DNA of 64,000 nt from JAAYJT01 sp037445555 (GCA_037445555.1 JBBIKG010000008.1:1-64000), one strand, 5' to 3'. Shown: positions 46,443 through 54,849, counted from the stretch's first letter. Translations and numbers: made by a program. Notes: generated by a model from the sequence alone, not told the origin.

Positions 46443-47441
46443 TCAGGCAAGGGTTTTGTCCAGGTATTTCCAGAGAAGGTCTTTCAGCTTTTGAAGACCT
46501 TTTTGGGCAACGGATGAAATAAACACATACGGGATACCGGGGAGGTCTGCTTCCATTTCCTTTTCCAATTCCCTGTCAATCAGATCTGCCTTTGTGAGGG
46601 CCAGCACCCTCTCCTTATCCAGCAAGTCAGGATTGTAGTTGCGAAGCTCGCTGAGCAAGGTCTCATACTCTTTACGTATATCGGGGCTATCGACCGATAT
46701 CATGAATAACAGAAGGGAGTTTCGTTCGATATGTCGCAGAAACCGGAGTCCGAGACCCTTGCCCTCGCTGGCTCCTTCTATGATGCCTGGAATATCAGCC
46801 ATGATGAAGGAACGACCGTCTCGGTATGATACAATGCCCAGGTTTGGCGTGAGGGTAGTAAAAGGGTAGTCGCCAATTTCGGGTTTGGCTGCCGAGAGCA
46901 CCGATAACAGGGTTGATTTTCCAGCATTAGGAAACCCTACCAGACCCACATCGGCCAGAATCTTGAGTTCGAGGATAATCCACGCTTCATCCCCTGGTTC
47001 ACCGGGCTGGGCATAGCGTGGTGTTTGGTGGGTGGCTGATTTGAAGTGGTCATTGCCTAATCCGCCGCGGCCTCCGTGGAATAAAATTTTTTCTTCGCCA
47101 TGCTCAAGCACCTCCAGCAATGTCCGGCCGGTTTCTGCATCCTTTGCAACAGTACCCAGTGGCACTTCGATGATTACATCCTCGCCCGAAGCTCCGGTCA
47201 TCAGCTGGCCGCGTCCATTTTCGCCGTCCGGTGCATGAATGTGCTTGGTATATTTCAGATGCAGCAGGGTCCAGAGTTGGCTGTGGCCCCTGAGTATGAT
47301 ATGGGCACCCCGGCCGCCGTCGCCGCCGTCGGGGCCGCCGCGTGCCGTAAATCGGGTACGTATGAAATGTACCGACCCGGCGCCACCTTTTCCAGACCGG
47401 CAGAATATTTTTACATAATCAACAAAGTTCTGATTACTCAT
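46443..47441 (-). CDS. obgE: GTPase Obg/CgtA
   Basis: Ribosome-associated GTPase needed for large-subunit assembly and stringent-response-linked growth control. Seen: the glycine-rich N-terminal Obg domain (about 5-158, with 'GKGGAGSVHFIRTRFTARGGPDGGDGGRG'), the P-loop GFPNAGKST near 169, switch region 'DIPGIIEGASEGKGLG' near 215, and TKAD near 281. At 332 residues it lacks a long C-terminal extension, as usual in this phylum. It overlaps the upstream adk stop by 4 nt, so translation is coupled. Confidence 0.96.
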   Translation of the reverse strand: MSNQNFVDYVKIFCRSGKGGAGSVHFIRTRFTARGGPDGGDGGRGAHIILRGHSQLWTLLHLKYTKHIHAPDGENGRGQLMTGASGEDVIIEVPLGTVAKDAETGRTLLEVLEHGEEKILFHGGRGGLGNDHFKSATHQTPRYAQPGEPGDEAWIILELKILADVGLVGFPNAGKSTLLSVLSAAKPEIGDYPFTTLTPNLGIVSYRDGRSFIMADIPGIIEGASEGKGLGLRFLRHIERNSLLLFMISVDSPDIRKEYETLLSELRNYNPDLLDKERVLALTKADLIDRELEKEMEADLPGIPYVFISSVAQKGLQKLKDLLWKYLDKTLA

Positions 47442-48046
47442 AGGCCAGACGAAGATTCAACCGGATAGACAGACTCGATAAGGCGGGTAACGCGGCCGAA
47501 CACCTCGGAAATGGTCCCAAAGCCATCAACGGTGTGATATTTTCCAAGTGACTTGTAAAAACACGCGACCGGGGCGGTTTTGTTCTTATATTCCTGCATG
47601 CGGAAGTTGATCACATCCGGAGTATCGTCGCTGCGGCCTTCCAGTTTTGATCGCTCCAGCATGCGTTTGATCAGTTCTTCCTGGGGCACCTCAAGGCTGA
47701 GCATACAGGTTAGTGATGTTCCCTTTTGCGAAAGGAGTTTTTCAAGGCCTTCAGCCTGAACCACCGTGCGCGGAAATCCGTCAAACAACATGCCCTTATT
47801 CCTCAAACACTTGCTGATTCGCTTACCCACAATCTCGAAAATCAATTCATCGCTCACAAGCTCACCGCGATCAATAATTTTTTTTGCCGCCATCCCCAAT
47901 TCTGTCTTTTCGGCAATCTCTTTACGAAGAATTTCGCCGGTTGAGAGATAGGTAAGTTGATATTTTTCCTGCAACAGTTTCGACTGGGTTCCTTTTCCCG
48001 CTCCGGGAGGCCCGAAAAGTGCTATGTTCAGCATGTTAATAGACAT
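47438..48046 (-). CDS. adk: Adenylate kinase
   Basis: Converts ATP and AMP to two ADP. Seen: the P-loop GPPGAGKGTQ at about 13-22, the AMP-binding segment 'TGEILRKEIAEKT', the FDGFPRT strand near 90, and a short lid ('LEGRSDDTPDVINFRM' region), as in the short-lid kinases. At 202 residues it is normal for Bacteroidota. It overlaps obg by 4 nt and follows hpt by 25 nt. The start is ATG at 48046; an internal ATG four codons on (MLNIALFG) is possible. Confidence 0.95.
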   Translation of the reverse strand: MSINMLNIALFGPPGAGKGTQSKLLQEKYQLTYLSTGEILRKEIAEKTELGMAAKKIIDRGELVSDELIFEIVGKRISKCLRNKGMLFDGFPRTVVQAEGLEKLLSQKGTSLTCMLSLEVPQEELIKRMLERSKLEGRSDDTPDVINFRMQEYKNKTAPVACFYKSLGKYHTVDGFGTISEVFGRVTRLIESVYPVESSSGL

Positions 48047-48071
48047 TGGCAGTTATGGCTAAAACGATTGC

Positions 48072-48608
48072 CTATGAAATCACTCTGTAGATGTCCGGAA
48101 GATTGCGACCCAGGCCGTCATAATCCAGCCCGTAACCCACGATAAAGTCGTTCGGGATTTCCATTCCCACATAATCTATTTTCAGATCTTTACGCAAAGC
48201 CTTGGGTTTGAGCAGGAACGTAGCCACCTTAACCTCGGCTGCCTCCTGTTCCCTGAGTCGTATTACTATGTCATCCATGGTATGGCCTGTGTCGATAATA
48301 TCTTCGACCACCACCACGGTCCGGCCTTTCAGCACCTCATTCAACCCCATCAACTCTTTGATCTTCTCGGTTGATTGTGTCCCGCTGTAAGAGGATAAAC
48401 GCATAAAGGAAATTTCGCAGCCAAAATTCATTTTACGCAGCAGGTCGGCGGCAAAAACGAATGCCCCACTAAGGATAACCAGGAAAAGCGGATTTTTTGT
48501 ACTCAGATCCCTGTTCATCTGAATGGCCATTTCTTCCACGGCCTTCTGTATCTCTTCCTCTCGAATAAAGAGCTCAAACGAACGATTATGCAAGGTGATT
48601 GTTTTCAT
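48072..48608 (-). CDS. hpt: Hypoxanthine phosphoribosyltransferase
   Basis: Purine salvage: attaches phosphoribose from PRPP to hypoxanthine or guanine. Seen: the PRPP-binding motif VVVVEDIIDTGHTM near residue 94, N-terminal 'LFIREEEIQKAVEEMA', 'LSGAFVFAADLLRKM', and the C-terminal 'DYVGMEIPNDFIVGYGLDY' base-binding strand near 145. At 178 residues it is standard. It is the first gene of hpt-adk-obg-PAP2; hpt beside adk and obg is a common Bacteroidota arrangement. Confidence 0.95.
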   Translation of the reverse strand: MKTITLHNRSFELFIREEEIQKAVEEMAIQMNRDLSTKNPLFLVILSGAFVFAADLLRKMNFGCEISFMRLSSYSGTQSTEKIKELMGLNEVLKGRTVVVVEDIIDTGHTMDDIVIRLREQEAAEVKVATFLLKPKALRKDLKIDYVGMEIPNDFIVGYGLDYDGLGRNLPDIYRVIS

Positions 48609-48674
48609 ATGAAAATCCCAAACCTTTATTCAGAACAGAAATTAGTTGCTGACAGTATTTTTGATACCAGAATG

Positions 48675-48682
48675 CAAACCTA
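48675..48682 (-). promoter_or_regulatory. Bacteroidota -7 element for the hpt-adk-obg operon
   Basis: Minus strand TAGGTTTG, an exact TAnnTTTG match 66 nt before the ATG at 48608; the -33 box is not clear. Confidence 0.4.
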
Positions 48683-48781
48683 CGTCAATTTCACCACATA
48701 CGGCTCATTGTACCATAATGGTTTGACTTTTGTCTCACCGAACAGATGACACCTGTGGTCAGATCCCTGATTTACTTGCGA

Positions 48782-49984
48782 TCACACCGCTTCAATCACT
48801 GCAGCAATGCCCTGGCCTACACCAATACACATGGTACAGAGGGCTTTTCTGCGACCTGTTTGCCTTAGCTGGTGCGCGGCGGTGGTAATTAATCTTGCCC
48901 CGCTCATACCGAGAGGATGTCCCAGGGCTATTGCGCCGCCATACCTGTTTATTCTTGGGTCTTGATCGTCAAGGTTCAAGCTGCGGATGCAGGCCAGGGC
49001 CTGAGCGGCAAATGCTTCATTCAGTTCTATGATGTCCATCTGATCTATCGACAGGGAAAGCCTGTTGAGCAGTTTTGCGGTGGCCGGCACCGGCCCTATA
49101 CCCATGACACGAGGTAAAACACCTGCTGTAGCAACGCCTAAAACGCGGGCCATAGGTTCCAGCCTGAATCGTCTGACGGCTGAATCAGAGGCGATCAGCA
49201 GTGCGGCAGCACCATCGTTTATGCCTGAAGAGTTCCCTGCAGTGATAGTGCCTTCAGGGCGTGTGAGCGGTTTCAGGGCTGCAAGTTTTTCAGCGGAGGT
49301 AGGCCTCGGATGCTCGTCAGCGGATACCATGAGGGGATCACTTTTTCGTTGTGGGATCACCACTGGAACAGTTTCCGCTTCAAAATACCTGTTTTGCTGA
49401 GCTTCCAAGGCCTTTTCCTGACTCCAGAGGGCAAAGGCATCCTGGTCTTCACGACTGATATTCATTTCAGTCGCAAGATTTTCGGCTGTCTCCATCATCG
49501 AATCGATACCGTATCGTTTTTCAATGGCCGGGTTTACAAACCGCCAACCGAGCGTAGTGTCATACATTTTTACAGATCTTGAAAAAGGTTCAGTGGCCTT
49601 ATCCATCACAAACGGGGCGCGCGACATGCTTTCCACCCCACCTGCAATGACCAGGTCGGTTTCACCAGCCATGATTGCCCTGGCCGCCATTCCGACAGCA
49701 TCCATGCCCGACCCGCAAAGCCTGTTAACCGTAACCCCTGAAATGGTTTCAGGCAAGCCTGCCAGCAGCAGGGCCAAACGTGCTACATTCCGGTTGTCCT
49801 CTCCTGCCTGGTTGGCACATCCGGCCATGACATCATCAAGCTGTGTCCAATCGACACCGGCATGGCGCTGCGCGAGTTCACGAATCACATATGCCAGCAG
49901 ATCGTCAGGCCTGACTGGTGACAACGCCCCGCCATAACGGCCAATCGGTGTCCGAAGAGCATCAATAATATAGGCTTCTTTCAT
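48782..49984 (-). CDS. Thiolase, PcaF-like (3-oxoacyl-CoA acetyltransferase)
   Basis: Cleaves a 3-oxoacyl-CoA with CoA to acetyl-CoA plus a shorter acyl-CoA. Seen: a thiolase N-terminal RTPIGRYGGAL, GCANQAGEDNRNVARLALLL near 55-74 (very like 3-oxoadipyl-CoA thiolases), active-site Cys90 in NRLCGSGMDAVG, His in GHPLGMSGARL and Cys in CMCIGVGQG. The ATG at 49984 is chosen (400 residues); the more upstream GTG at 50026 adds an unsupported leader. It is last in a five-gene set with the aminotransferase, CoA-transferase and KamA-like genes. The substrate is inferred; general acetoacetyl-CoA or fatty-acid thiolase activity remains possible. Confidence 0.9.
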   Translation of the reverse strand: MKEAYIIDALRTPIGRYGGALSPVRPDDLLAYVIRELAQRHAGVDWTQLDDVMAGCANQAGEDNRNVARLALLLAGLPETISGVTVNRLCGSGMDAVGMAARAIMAGETDLVIAGGVESMSRAPFVMDKATEPFSRSVKMYDTTLGWRFVNPAIEKRYGIDSMMETAENLATEMNISREDQDAFALWSQEKALEAQQNRYFEAETVPVVIPQRKSDPLMVSADEHPRPTSAEKLAALKPLTRPEGTITAGNSSGINDGAAALLIASDSAVRRFRLEPMARVLGVATAGVLPRVMGIGPVPATAKLLNRLSLSIDQMDIIELNEAFAAQALACIRSLNLDDQDPRINRYGGAIALGHPLGMSGARLITTAAHQLRQTGRRKALCTMCIGVGQGIAAVIEAV

Positions 49985-50049
49985 CTTTAATATAATTTTG
50001 GCCGAGAGGTCACCAGAGTATCCCACTGATGATCAACTATATGAATTTC

Positions 50050-51399
50050 TCAGGCAATAATCTTTTCGAGATCGGCTTTAAAGTATCTAAAGGCTCCCAA
50101 CATTGCTTCCGCAAGTCGATCAACTTCAAACTGGGTTAAGGCGGTTGAAAACATGCAGGACAAAGTGTTCACCATCATTATCCTTTCCCGGTGAAACAGA
50201 TAATTCAGTATCTCATCCACGAGCGCTGCGGTTTCTTTTGGTTGATAGGCTTCGCGGTAGGTAGCGGGTGGTGTTTGTTGTAGATGAATACGGAACATAG
50301 AACCGGCCCCTGTCAGCGATACCGGCACATCGGCGACTCTGACGGCCTCTTCAATCTGGTCCATTGCCTTGCGGGTCATCTGGTTAAGCCGCTGAACAGC
50401 CAGTTGATCAAACAGTTCCATGGCCACCCTTCCGGCGGTTGTTGTAATCGGATTTGCTGAAAACGTTCCGGAGTGCGGAAAGAGCAGTTTGCTCATACGC
50501 GGATCCAGCACCTGCATCACTTCGGTGCGGCCGCCGAATGCGCCAACAGGGAAACCTCCACCGATGATTTTTCCAAAAGCCGTAAGATCGGGACGAACCG
50601 AGTATCTTTCCTGCGCACCGCCATATCCAACCCTGAAAGTCACCACTTCATCAAAAACCAGCAGGGCACCATGTTTTCTGGTCCAGGCATGAACAGCCTC
50701 CACAAACTCATCGCTTGCAGGCACCAGGCCTACGCGATGCGGCACCGGGTCGAGCAAAACACAGGCAATGCTGCCGGCATGCCGGTCAAGAATGGTTAGC
50801 GTTTTCTCAACATCGTTGAACGGGAAAATGATCACATCCTCAAGCACACCCTTGGGTGTGCCATATGCCAGCGGAACACTACTGGGATTCTCAACATCTC
50901 CCCAATTCGCAGGATTGGATGTTTGGCTCACTTCGGCATAGTCGTAGGTGCCATGATACGCCCCTTCAGCCTTTGCAATTTTTGGCCGTCCGGTAAACGC
51001 TCTGGCTGCCTTGATCATGGCCATGACTGCTTCGGTGCCTGAATTCACGAAACGTATTTTCTCGAGTCCTGCAACACGCTGCGTCATCAGCCTGGCAAAC
51101 TGAACTTCGGCCTCAGTAGCCATGGTGTATGCAGTGCCCTTGGTCAGCTGTTCAACAACGGCTGCAACAATAGCCGGGTGTGCGTGACCATGTATCAGCG
51201 AAGCCATGTTATTGGCAAAATCGACTCGGCAAACTCCGTCCACATCGGTGACATAACAACCAGAGGCGTATGACGCGTAATGGGGATGAGGTTTCTGGAA
51301 AACTGTGTTGCGGCTGACACCGCCGGCAATGAACTGACATGCCAGTTCATACAGGCTCCCGCTTTTTTTATCCTGCTGTTGGTCTGATTGATTTGTCAT
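50050..51399 (-). CDS. Class III aminotransferase of the glutamate-1-semialdehyde/beta-amino acid type
   Basis: PLP-dependent enzyme of 449 residues from the ATG at 51399. Upstream ATGs (51492, 51555) would add sequence that does not look coding. Seen: 'AGGVSRNTVFQKPHPHYA' near residue 25, NSGTEAVMAM (PLP phosphate site) near 119, 'FDEVVTFRVGYGG' with the PLP-binding Asp near 250, and the Schiff-base lysine in LTAFGKIIGGG near 277. The GSA-type branch of class III includes glutamate-1-semialdehyde aminomutase and the bacterial beta-amino acid transaminases. Haem synthesis genes are absent here; a CoA-transferase, a thiolase and an aminomutase surround it. I therefore infer a beta-amino acid transaminase making a 3-oxo acid. 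Confidence 0.82.
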   Translation of the reverse strand: MTNQSDQQQDKKSGSLYELACQFIAGGVSRNTVFQKPHPHYASYASGCYVTDVDGVCRVDFANNMASLIHGHAHPAIVAAVVEQLTKGTAYTMATEAEVQFARLMTQRVAGLEKIRFVNSGTEAVMAMIKAARAFTGRPKIAKAEGAYHGTYDYAEVSQTSNPANWGDVENPSSVPLAYGTPKGVLEDVIIFPFNDVEKTLTILDRHAGSIACVLLDPVPHRVGLVPASDEFVEAVHAWTRKHGALLVFDEVVTFRVGYGGAQERYSVRPDLTAFGKIIGGGFPVGAFGGRTEVMQVLDPRMSKLLFPHSGTFSANPITTTAGRVAMELFDQLAVQRLNQMTRKAMDQIEEAVRVADVPVSLTGAGSMFRIHLQQTPPATYREAYQPKETAALVDEILNYLFHRERIMMVNTLSCMFSTALTQFEVDRLAEAMLGAFRYFKADLEKIIA

Positions 51400-51532
51400 T
51401 CCGCGGTAAGGCGTTGAATTAATATGATTTTCCGTAAAGCAGATTTTTCTGGGTACTGACAATTTGCCGTTGTGGCCGGCAGCAATATTCATTGCATTTT
51501 TATAAGTGTTTATGCCCTTCCTTTTTGATGTA

Positions 51533-52189
51533 TCAATACGTGAAAAGCCTGGCATCGGTTTTCTCCTGAAGGTATCCGAAGCTTACACCTGGAGCCATCT
51601 CCCTGACAAAAAGCTTGTTGTCGAACACATCAATCACTGCAAGATTGGTATAGATACGGTTTACCACTCCTTTGCCGGTCAGGGGATAGGTGCACTCTCC
51701 TACAATCTTGGATTCTCCGGTTTTTGTATTGTGCTGGCTTATCACATAGATTGTCTTCACGCCGGCCACAAGATCCATTGCTCCACCCACGGCGGGAATG
51801 GCATCGGGTTCACCCGTTGACCAGTTGGCCAGGTCGCCCGATTCTGACACCTGCAAGGCTCCGAGAACGCAGACATCGATATGTCCTCCGCGTATCATGG
51901 TGAAGCTATCAGCGTGATGAAAAAAACATGCGCCCGGGATGGCTGTGACGCATTTCTTTCCGGCATTGATCAGCTCCGGATCTTCAGAACCCCGAGCGGC
52001 GGTCGGTCCCATACCAAGCATGCCATTTTCAGTATGGTAGATCACTTCGCGGCCTTCGGGCACAAAAGTGGCTACCAGCTCTGGAATTCCAATTCCGAGG
52101 TTGACGTATGCCCCATCCGGTATGTCCGATGCCACCTTGCGGGCCACTTCATTCATATCCCACCCTATGGGTGTGTCACTGGCTACCAT
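51533..52189 (-). CDS. 3-oxoacid CoA-transferase subunit B (PcaJ/ScoB/AtoA type)
   Basis: Catalytic subunit that forms a 3-oxoacyl-CoA from a 3-oxo acid and an acyl-CoA such as succinyl-CoA. Seen: 'GAYVNLGIGIPELVA' near 34, the catalytic glutamate in HTENGMLGMGP near 65, 'CVLGALQVSESGDLANW' and 'DAIPAVGGAMDLVAG', all typical of 3-oxoadipate and succinyl-CoA:3-ketoacid transferases. At 218 residues it is full length. The gene overlaps the subunit A gene by 7 nt and its ATG at 52189 has an excellent SD site at 52195-52202. The other half of the enzyme is encoded directly upstream. Confidence 0.92.
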   Translation of the reverse strand: MVASDTPIGWDMNEVARKVASDIPDGAYVNLGIGIPELVATFVPEGREVIYHTENGMLGMGPTAARGSEDPELINAGKKCVTAIPGACFFHHADSFTMIRGGHIDVCVLGALQVSESGDLANWSTGEPDAIPAVGGAMDLVAGVKTIYVISQHNTKTGESKIVGECTYPLTGKGVVNRIYTNLAVIDVFDNKLFVREMAPGVSFGYLQEKTDARLFTY

Positions 52190-52896
52190 GGGTACCTCCT
52201 TTGTTCTGCTATCAGTCTCGATTCGTCGGCAGGGTTTGCAACCTGAACAACCCTTGAAACAAAAATTCCCGGTGTGATAATGGATTCAGGATCAAGCCAG
52301 CCTACTTCAACAATTTCTCTGGCCTGAACAATGGTGGTGCCGGCGGCGGTGCACATAACCGGCCCAAAATTTCGGGCTGTTTTATTGTACACTAGATTTC
52401 CGTAACGGTCGGCAGCCTTGCATTTTACCAGAGCAAAATCGGCGCGGATGCCATATTCCATCACGTACTTCTTCCCTTTGAACAGCCTGATCTCCTTGCC
52501 TTCGGCCAGCACAGTATCGACACCCGAGGGCGTGAAGAATGCAGGAATGCCTGCCCCGCCAGCTCTGATGCGCTCGGCAAGAGTACCCTGGGGTACAAGT
52601 TCGAGTTCAATTTCGCCGTTGCGGTATAATTCAGGAAAAGCGACCGAGGCGGCGCTGCGGGGAAAAGAACAGACCACCTTGCTCACCTGACGGTTGGCAA
52701 TCAGCGCAGCCAATCCCACATAGCCGTTGCCGGTATTATTGCTTATCACGGTCAGGTTCTTCACACCGTGGTCCACCAGGGCATGTATCAGTTCAACCGG
52801 GCTGCCTGCCTCACCAAAACCACTGATCAGAACAGATGCTCCGTCAAAAATATCCGACACCGCTTCTGCAACAGATCCGACAATCTTATTTATCAT
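52183..52896 (-). CDS. 3-oxoacid CoA-transferase subunit A (PcaI/ScoA/AtoD type)
   Basis: CoA-binding partner of subunit B. Seen: 'DGASVLISGFGEAGSPVELIHALV' near 18-41, VISNNTGNG near 50, ELVPQGTLAERIRAGGAG near 99-116, 'FFTPSGVDT' and 'NLVYNKTARNFGP' near 167. By memory these segments match 3-oxoadipate CoA-transferase subunit I (PcaI) better than AtoD, though AtoD and ScoA are close relatives and cannot be excluded. At 237 residues it is full length. It follows the KamA-like gene by 15 nt; a GAGG SD-like site precedes its ATG. Confidence 0.9.
   Translation of the reverse strand: MINKIVGSVAEAVSDIFDGASVLISGFGEAGSPVELIHALVDHGVKNLTVISNNTGNGYVGLAALIANRQVSKVVCSFPRSAASVAFPELYRNGEIELELVPQGTLAERIRAGGAGIPAFFTPSGVDTVLAEGKEIRLFKGKKYVMEYGIRADFALVKCKAADRYGNLVYNKTARNFGPVMCTAAGTTIVQAREIVEVGWLDPESIITPGIFVSRVVQVANPADESRLIAEQRRYPW
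52195..52202 (-). promoter_or_regulatory. Strong Shine-Dalgarno site for CoA-transferase subunit B
   Basis: Minus strand AAAGGAGG lies 5 nt before the ATG at 52189, inside the end of the upstream gene. It is nearly a perfect anti-SD match and decides the start. Such sites are rare in this phylum. Confidence 0.7.
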
Positions 52897-52911
52897 AATA
52901 ACCTCGGTTTA

Positions 52912-54498
52912 TTACCTGTTTTTTTGCCTGACTTCCTGAATGCTTTGGAGCAGAAGGTTTTCAATCTCCACCAGTTCATCTTCGTAGAAATGCTTCTCAG
53001 ACCCGTAGGGCTTCAGGTGAGCGATGGTGTTTTCCTTTTCGTCGTAGTAGGCAAGAAAAACCTTATCCATCCATTCCATGTTGCGCCCTTCGTTAAACTT
53101 AAGAGCAAACAATTTTTGTCCGTTCAGTTCAAGAGTGCCAAGCAGGGAAATTTTACCGGCGGATGAAGTCATGGTGATGTAGCGCGAAGGCCTGTTGATG
53201 GACGGCAGGGAGCGGTATACCATACTGAATACTTTGTCGATCTGAGCCAGGGGCTGGGTGAAGTAATGGTGCTCTCCGGTAGGTCGGGCGCAGTACATCG
53301 AATGAAATCCAATGCCAAGCATGGCAAACAGATTTCCAAGGTCAATCCAGTTACCGGCTGATCGATCCACATCCACATTGCCATTTTCGTCCTGGAACAG
53401 GCTGATATGATTCATAACCGGGCTTTGGCTTTTGACGGTGGCTCCATGAGCTTTCAGTCGTCGAATGGCGGCAATGGTGCTAGGGTTCATCAGCTCGCGT
53501 GGAGTTGAAAAATGCGACATAAACACCAACTGAATCCCATTGTCGTAGAGTTTGCGGAATAATTTGAGCATTGGATCGTATTCCCGGGTAATGATCATTT
53601 CAGGGTGATACGTGAGCACACGAGTACCGAGGCGAATTGTCTTAATATGGCTGAGTTCGGGATCATCAATGATTGGCGTTATATACTCCTCAAAGCGGCT
53701 GGCTTTAATCAGCCCTGCATCGCCACCGGTGATAAGCAGATCTGTTACCTCCTTGTGCTGCTTCAGGTACTGGTGGATCTGATGCACCTCTTTCTGGATA
53801 AACATATCGTCATCGCCCCTAACCTGCGCATGCCTGAAACAGTAGTTGCAGAAAGCGAAGCAGTTCTGGGTTTGCACATCAAAAACAAGCTTGCATTGCG
53901 GATATTTATGCTGGCTGCCTTCCACCACCTCAAATTCACCGTCTTCGTTGATGAAAGTGGGCTTATTTAATTGTTGTTTACCGTCGTGCGGGTTGGTTTC
54001 CCTGATGTATTCGCGGGCTATTTTCTCACGTTCCTTGTCAGATCTGGCTTCGAGGTATTTTTTAGTGACGTCGGCCCTCATCATACCTGGTTGCGGGAAG
54101 ACGAGCTGAAATACAGAATCCTTTTCAAAATTAGCCCAGTTGATAGTGTTGAGCACGTGCTTGGTGGCCATAAACCGATACACTCTGATAAATAATTCGC
54201 GCTCGTCGAGATGGCCGATTTTGATTCCGTGATCTGCAAGTACCTGAACTATTTCTCTGAACCCGCTGATGCCTGAATAATGTTTCTTTTCGTTAAACAG
54301 GAATTCGGCATCTTCGTTGAATCCGCTGTATTGCGGATAGGCAAGGTGCAGGCGGTGCAGTAAACCCTTAGGCAATAGTTCTTCGTGGCGGATAATAGTT
54401 TTGGTTTCTTCCGTGAAATGAAAGCGGCCCATTATGGCTTCGATGTGCGTGTCTGAAAAGATGCTTTCGTCAACTGAGGTTATCGCTTTATGACTCAT
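52912..54498 (-). CDS. KamA-family radical-SAM 2,3-aminomutase with non-lysine substrate pocket
   Basis: Radical-SAM, PLP-dependent enzyme of 528 residues, predicted to move the alpha-amino group of an amino acid to the beta carbon. Seen: the [4Fe-4S] motif Cys213-x3-Cys217-x2-Cys220, LLITGGDAG near 254-262, and the PLP lysine Lys449 in SSAGK. It is longer than lysine 2,3-aminomutase (about 416 residues), with an N-terminal extension. By eye alignment, the lysine-binding Asp293 of C. subterminale LAM is Arg405 here (MYCARPTG), and Asp330 falls in a Thr/Ser stretch (442-446), so free lysine is unlikely. Glutamate 2,3-aminomutase has Lys and Asn at these places, hence I infer an acidic side chain such as glutamate or 2-aminoadipate. 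Confidence 0.85.
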   Translation of the reverse strand: MSHKAITSVDESIFSDTHIEAIMGRFHFTEETKTIIRHEELLPKGLLHRLHLAYPQYSGFNEDAEFLFNEKKHYSGISGFREIVQVLADHGIKIGHLDERELFIRVYRFMATKHVLNTINWANFEKDSVFQLVFPQPGMMRADVTKKYLEARSDKEREKIAREYIRETNPHDGKQQLNKPTFINEDGEFEVVEGSQHKYPQCKLVFDVQTQNCFAFCNYCFRHAQVRGDDDMFIQKEVHQIHQYLKQHKEVTDLLITGGDAGLIKASRFEEYITPIIDDPELSHIKTIRLGTRVLTYHPEMIITREYDPMLKLFRKLYDNGIQLVFMSHFSTPRELMNPSTIAAIRRLKAHGATVKSQSPVMNHISLFQDENGNVDVDRSAGNWIDLGNLFAMLGIGFHSMYCARPTGEHHYFTQPLAQIDKVFSMVYRSLPSINRPSRYITMTSSAGKISLLGTLELNGQKLFALKFNEGRNMEWMDKVFLAYYDEKENTIAHLKPYGSEKHFYEDELVEIENLLLQSIQEVRQKNR

Positions 54499-54817
54499 GA
54501 GTAATTGATGTTTTTTATTTACCGTTCACAAGGCTGTCGACCCATTCCGGAAATCCTGACTATCAAGCTAAAACCTTTAACGATAGTGCCTTGCAAACCC
54601 AATAAGTGACGGGTTAATTTATGGCAAATGTATGGATATTTGGGCAGACCGCAGGCTATTTTAATATTGCAAAAAGAATTTTTTCGGTGTTATGGTGGGT
54701 ATGAATAAACCGGGGCGGCTTGTATTCCCGATAGCCCTGGGGGTAAACTGCGATGCCCACAGAAATATACTGCTGAATATGAGGATAATGTACCTGCACG
54801 CGTAAGGCTTCGATTTT
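54499..54817. other. Gap between the divergent aminomutase and trkA genes
   Basis: About 320 nt without a convincing gene. It contains a TACATTTG element for the aminomutase gene (54625-54632) and ends at the trkA promoter. Short open frames at 54656-54868 on the minus strand have no signal, family pattern or start context and I discount them. I see no RNA gene or repeat. Confidence 0.5.
54625..54632 (-). promoter_or_regulatory. Bacteroidota -7 element for the aminomutase cluster
   Basis: Minus strand TACATTTG, an exact TAnnTTTG match about 127 nt before the ATG at 54498; no clear -33 TTG, so the operon start is only tentatively placed. Confidence 0.35.
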
Positions 54818-54849
54818 TTGACAACCTGCAGGGTTTTGAATTATATTTG
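54818..54849 (+). promoter_or_regulatory. Promoter of the trkA-trkH-trkH operon
   Basis: TTG (54818-54820), a 21-nt spacer and TATATTTG (54842-54849), 21 nt before the ATG at 54871. The ATG is thus preferred over the upstream TTG that overlaps the -7 box. Confidence 0.65.
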
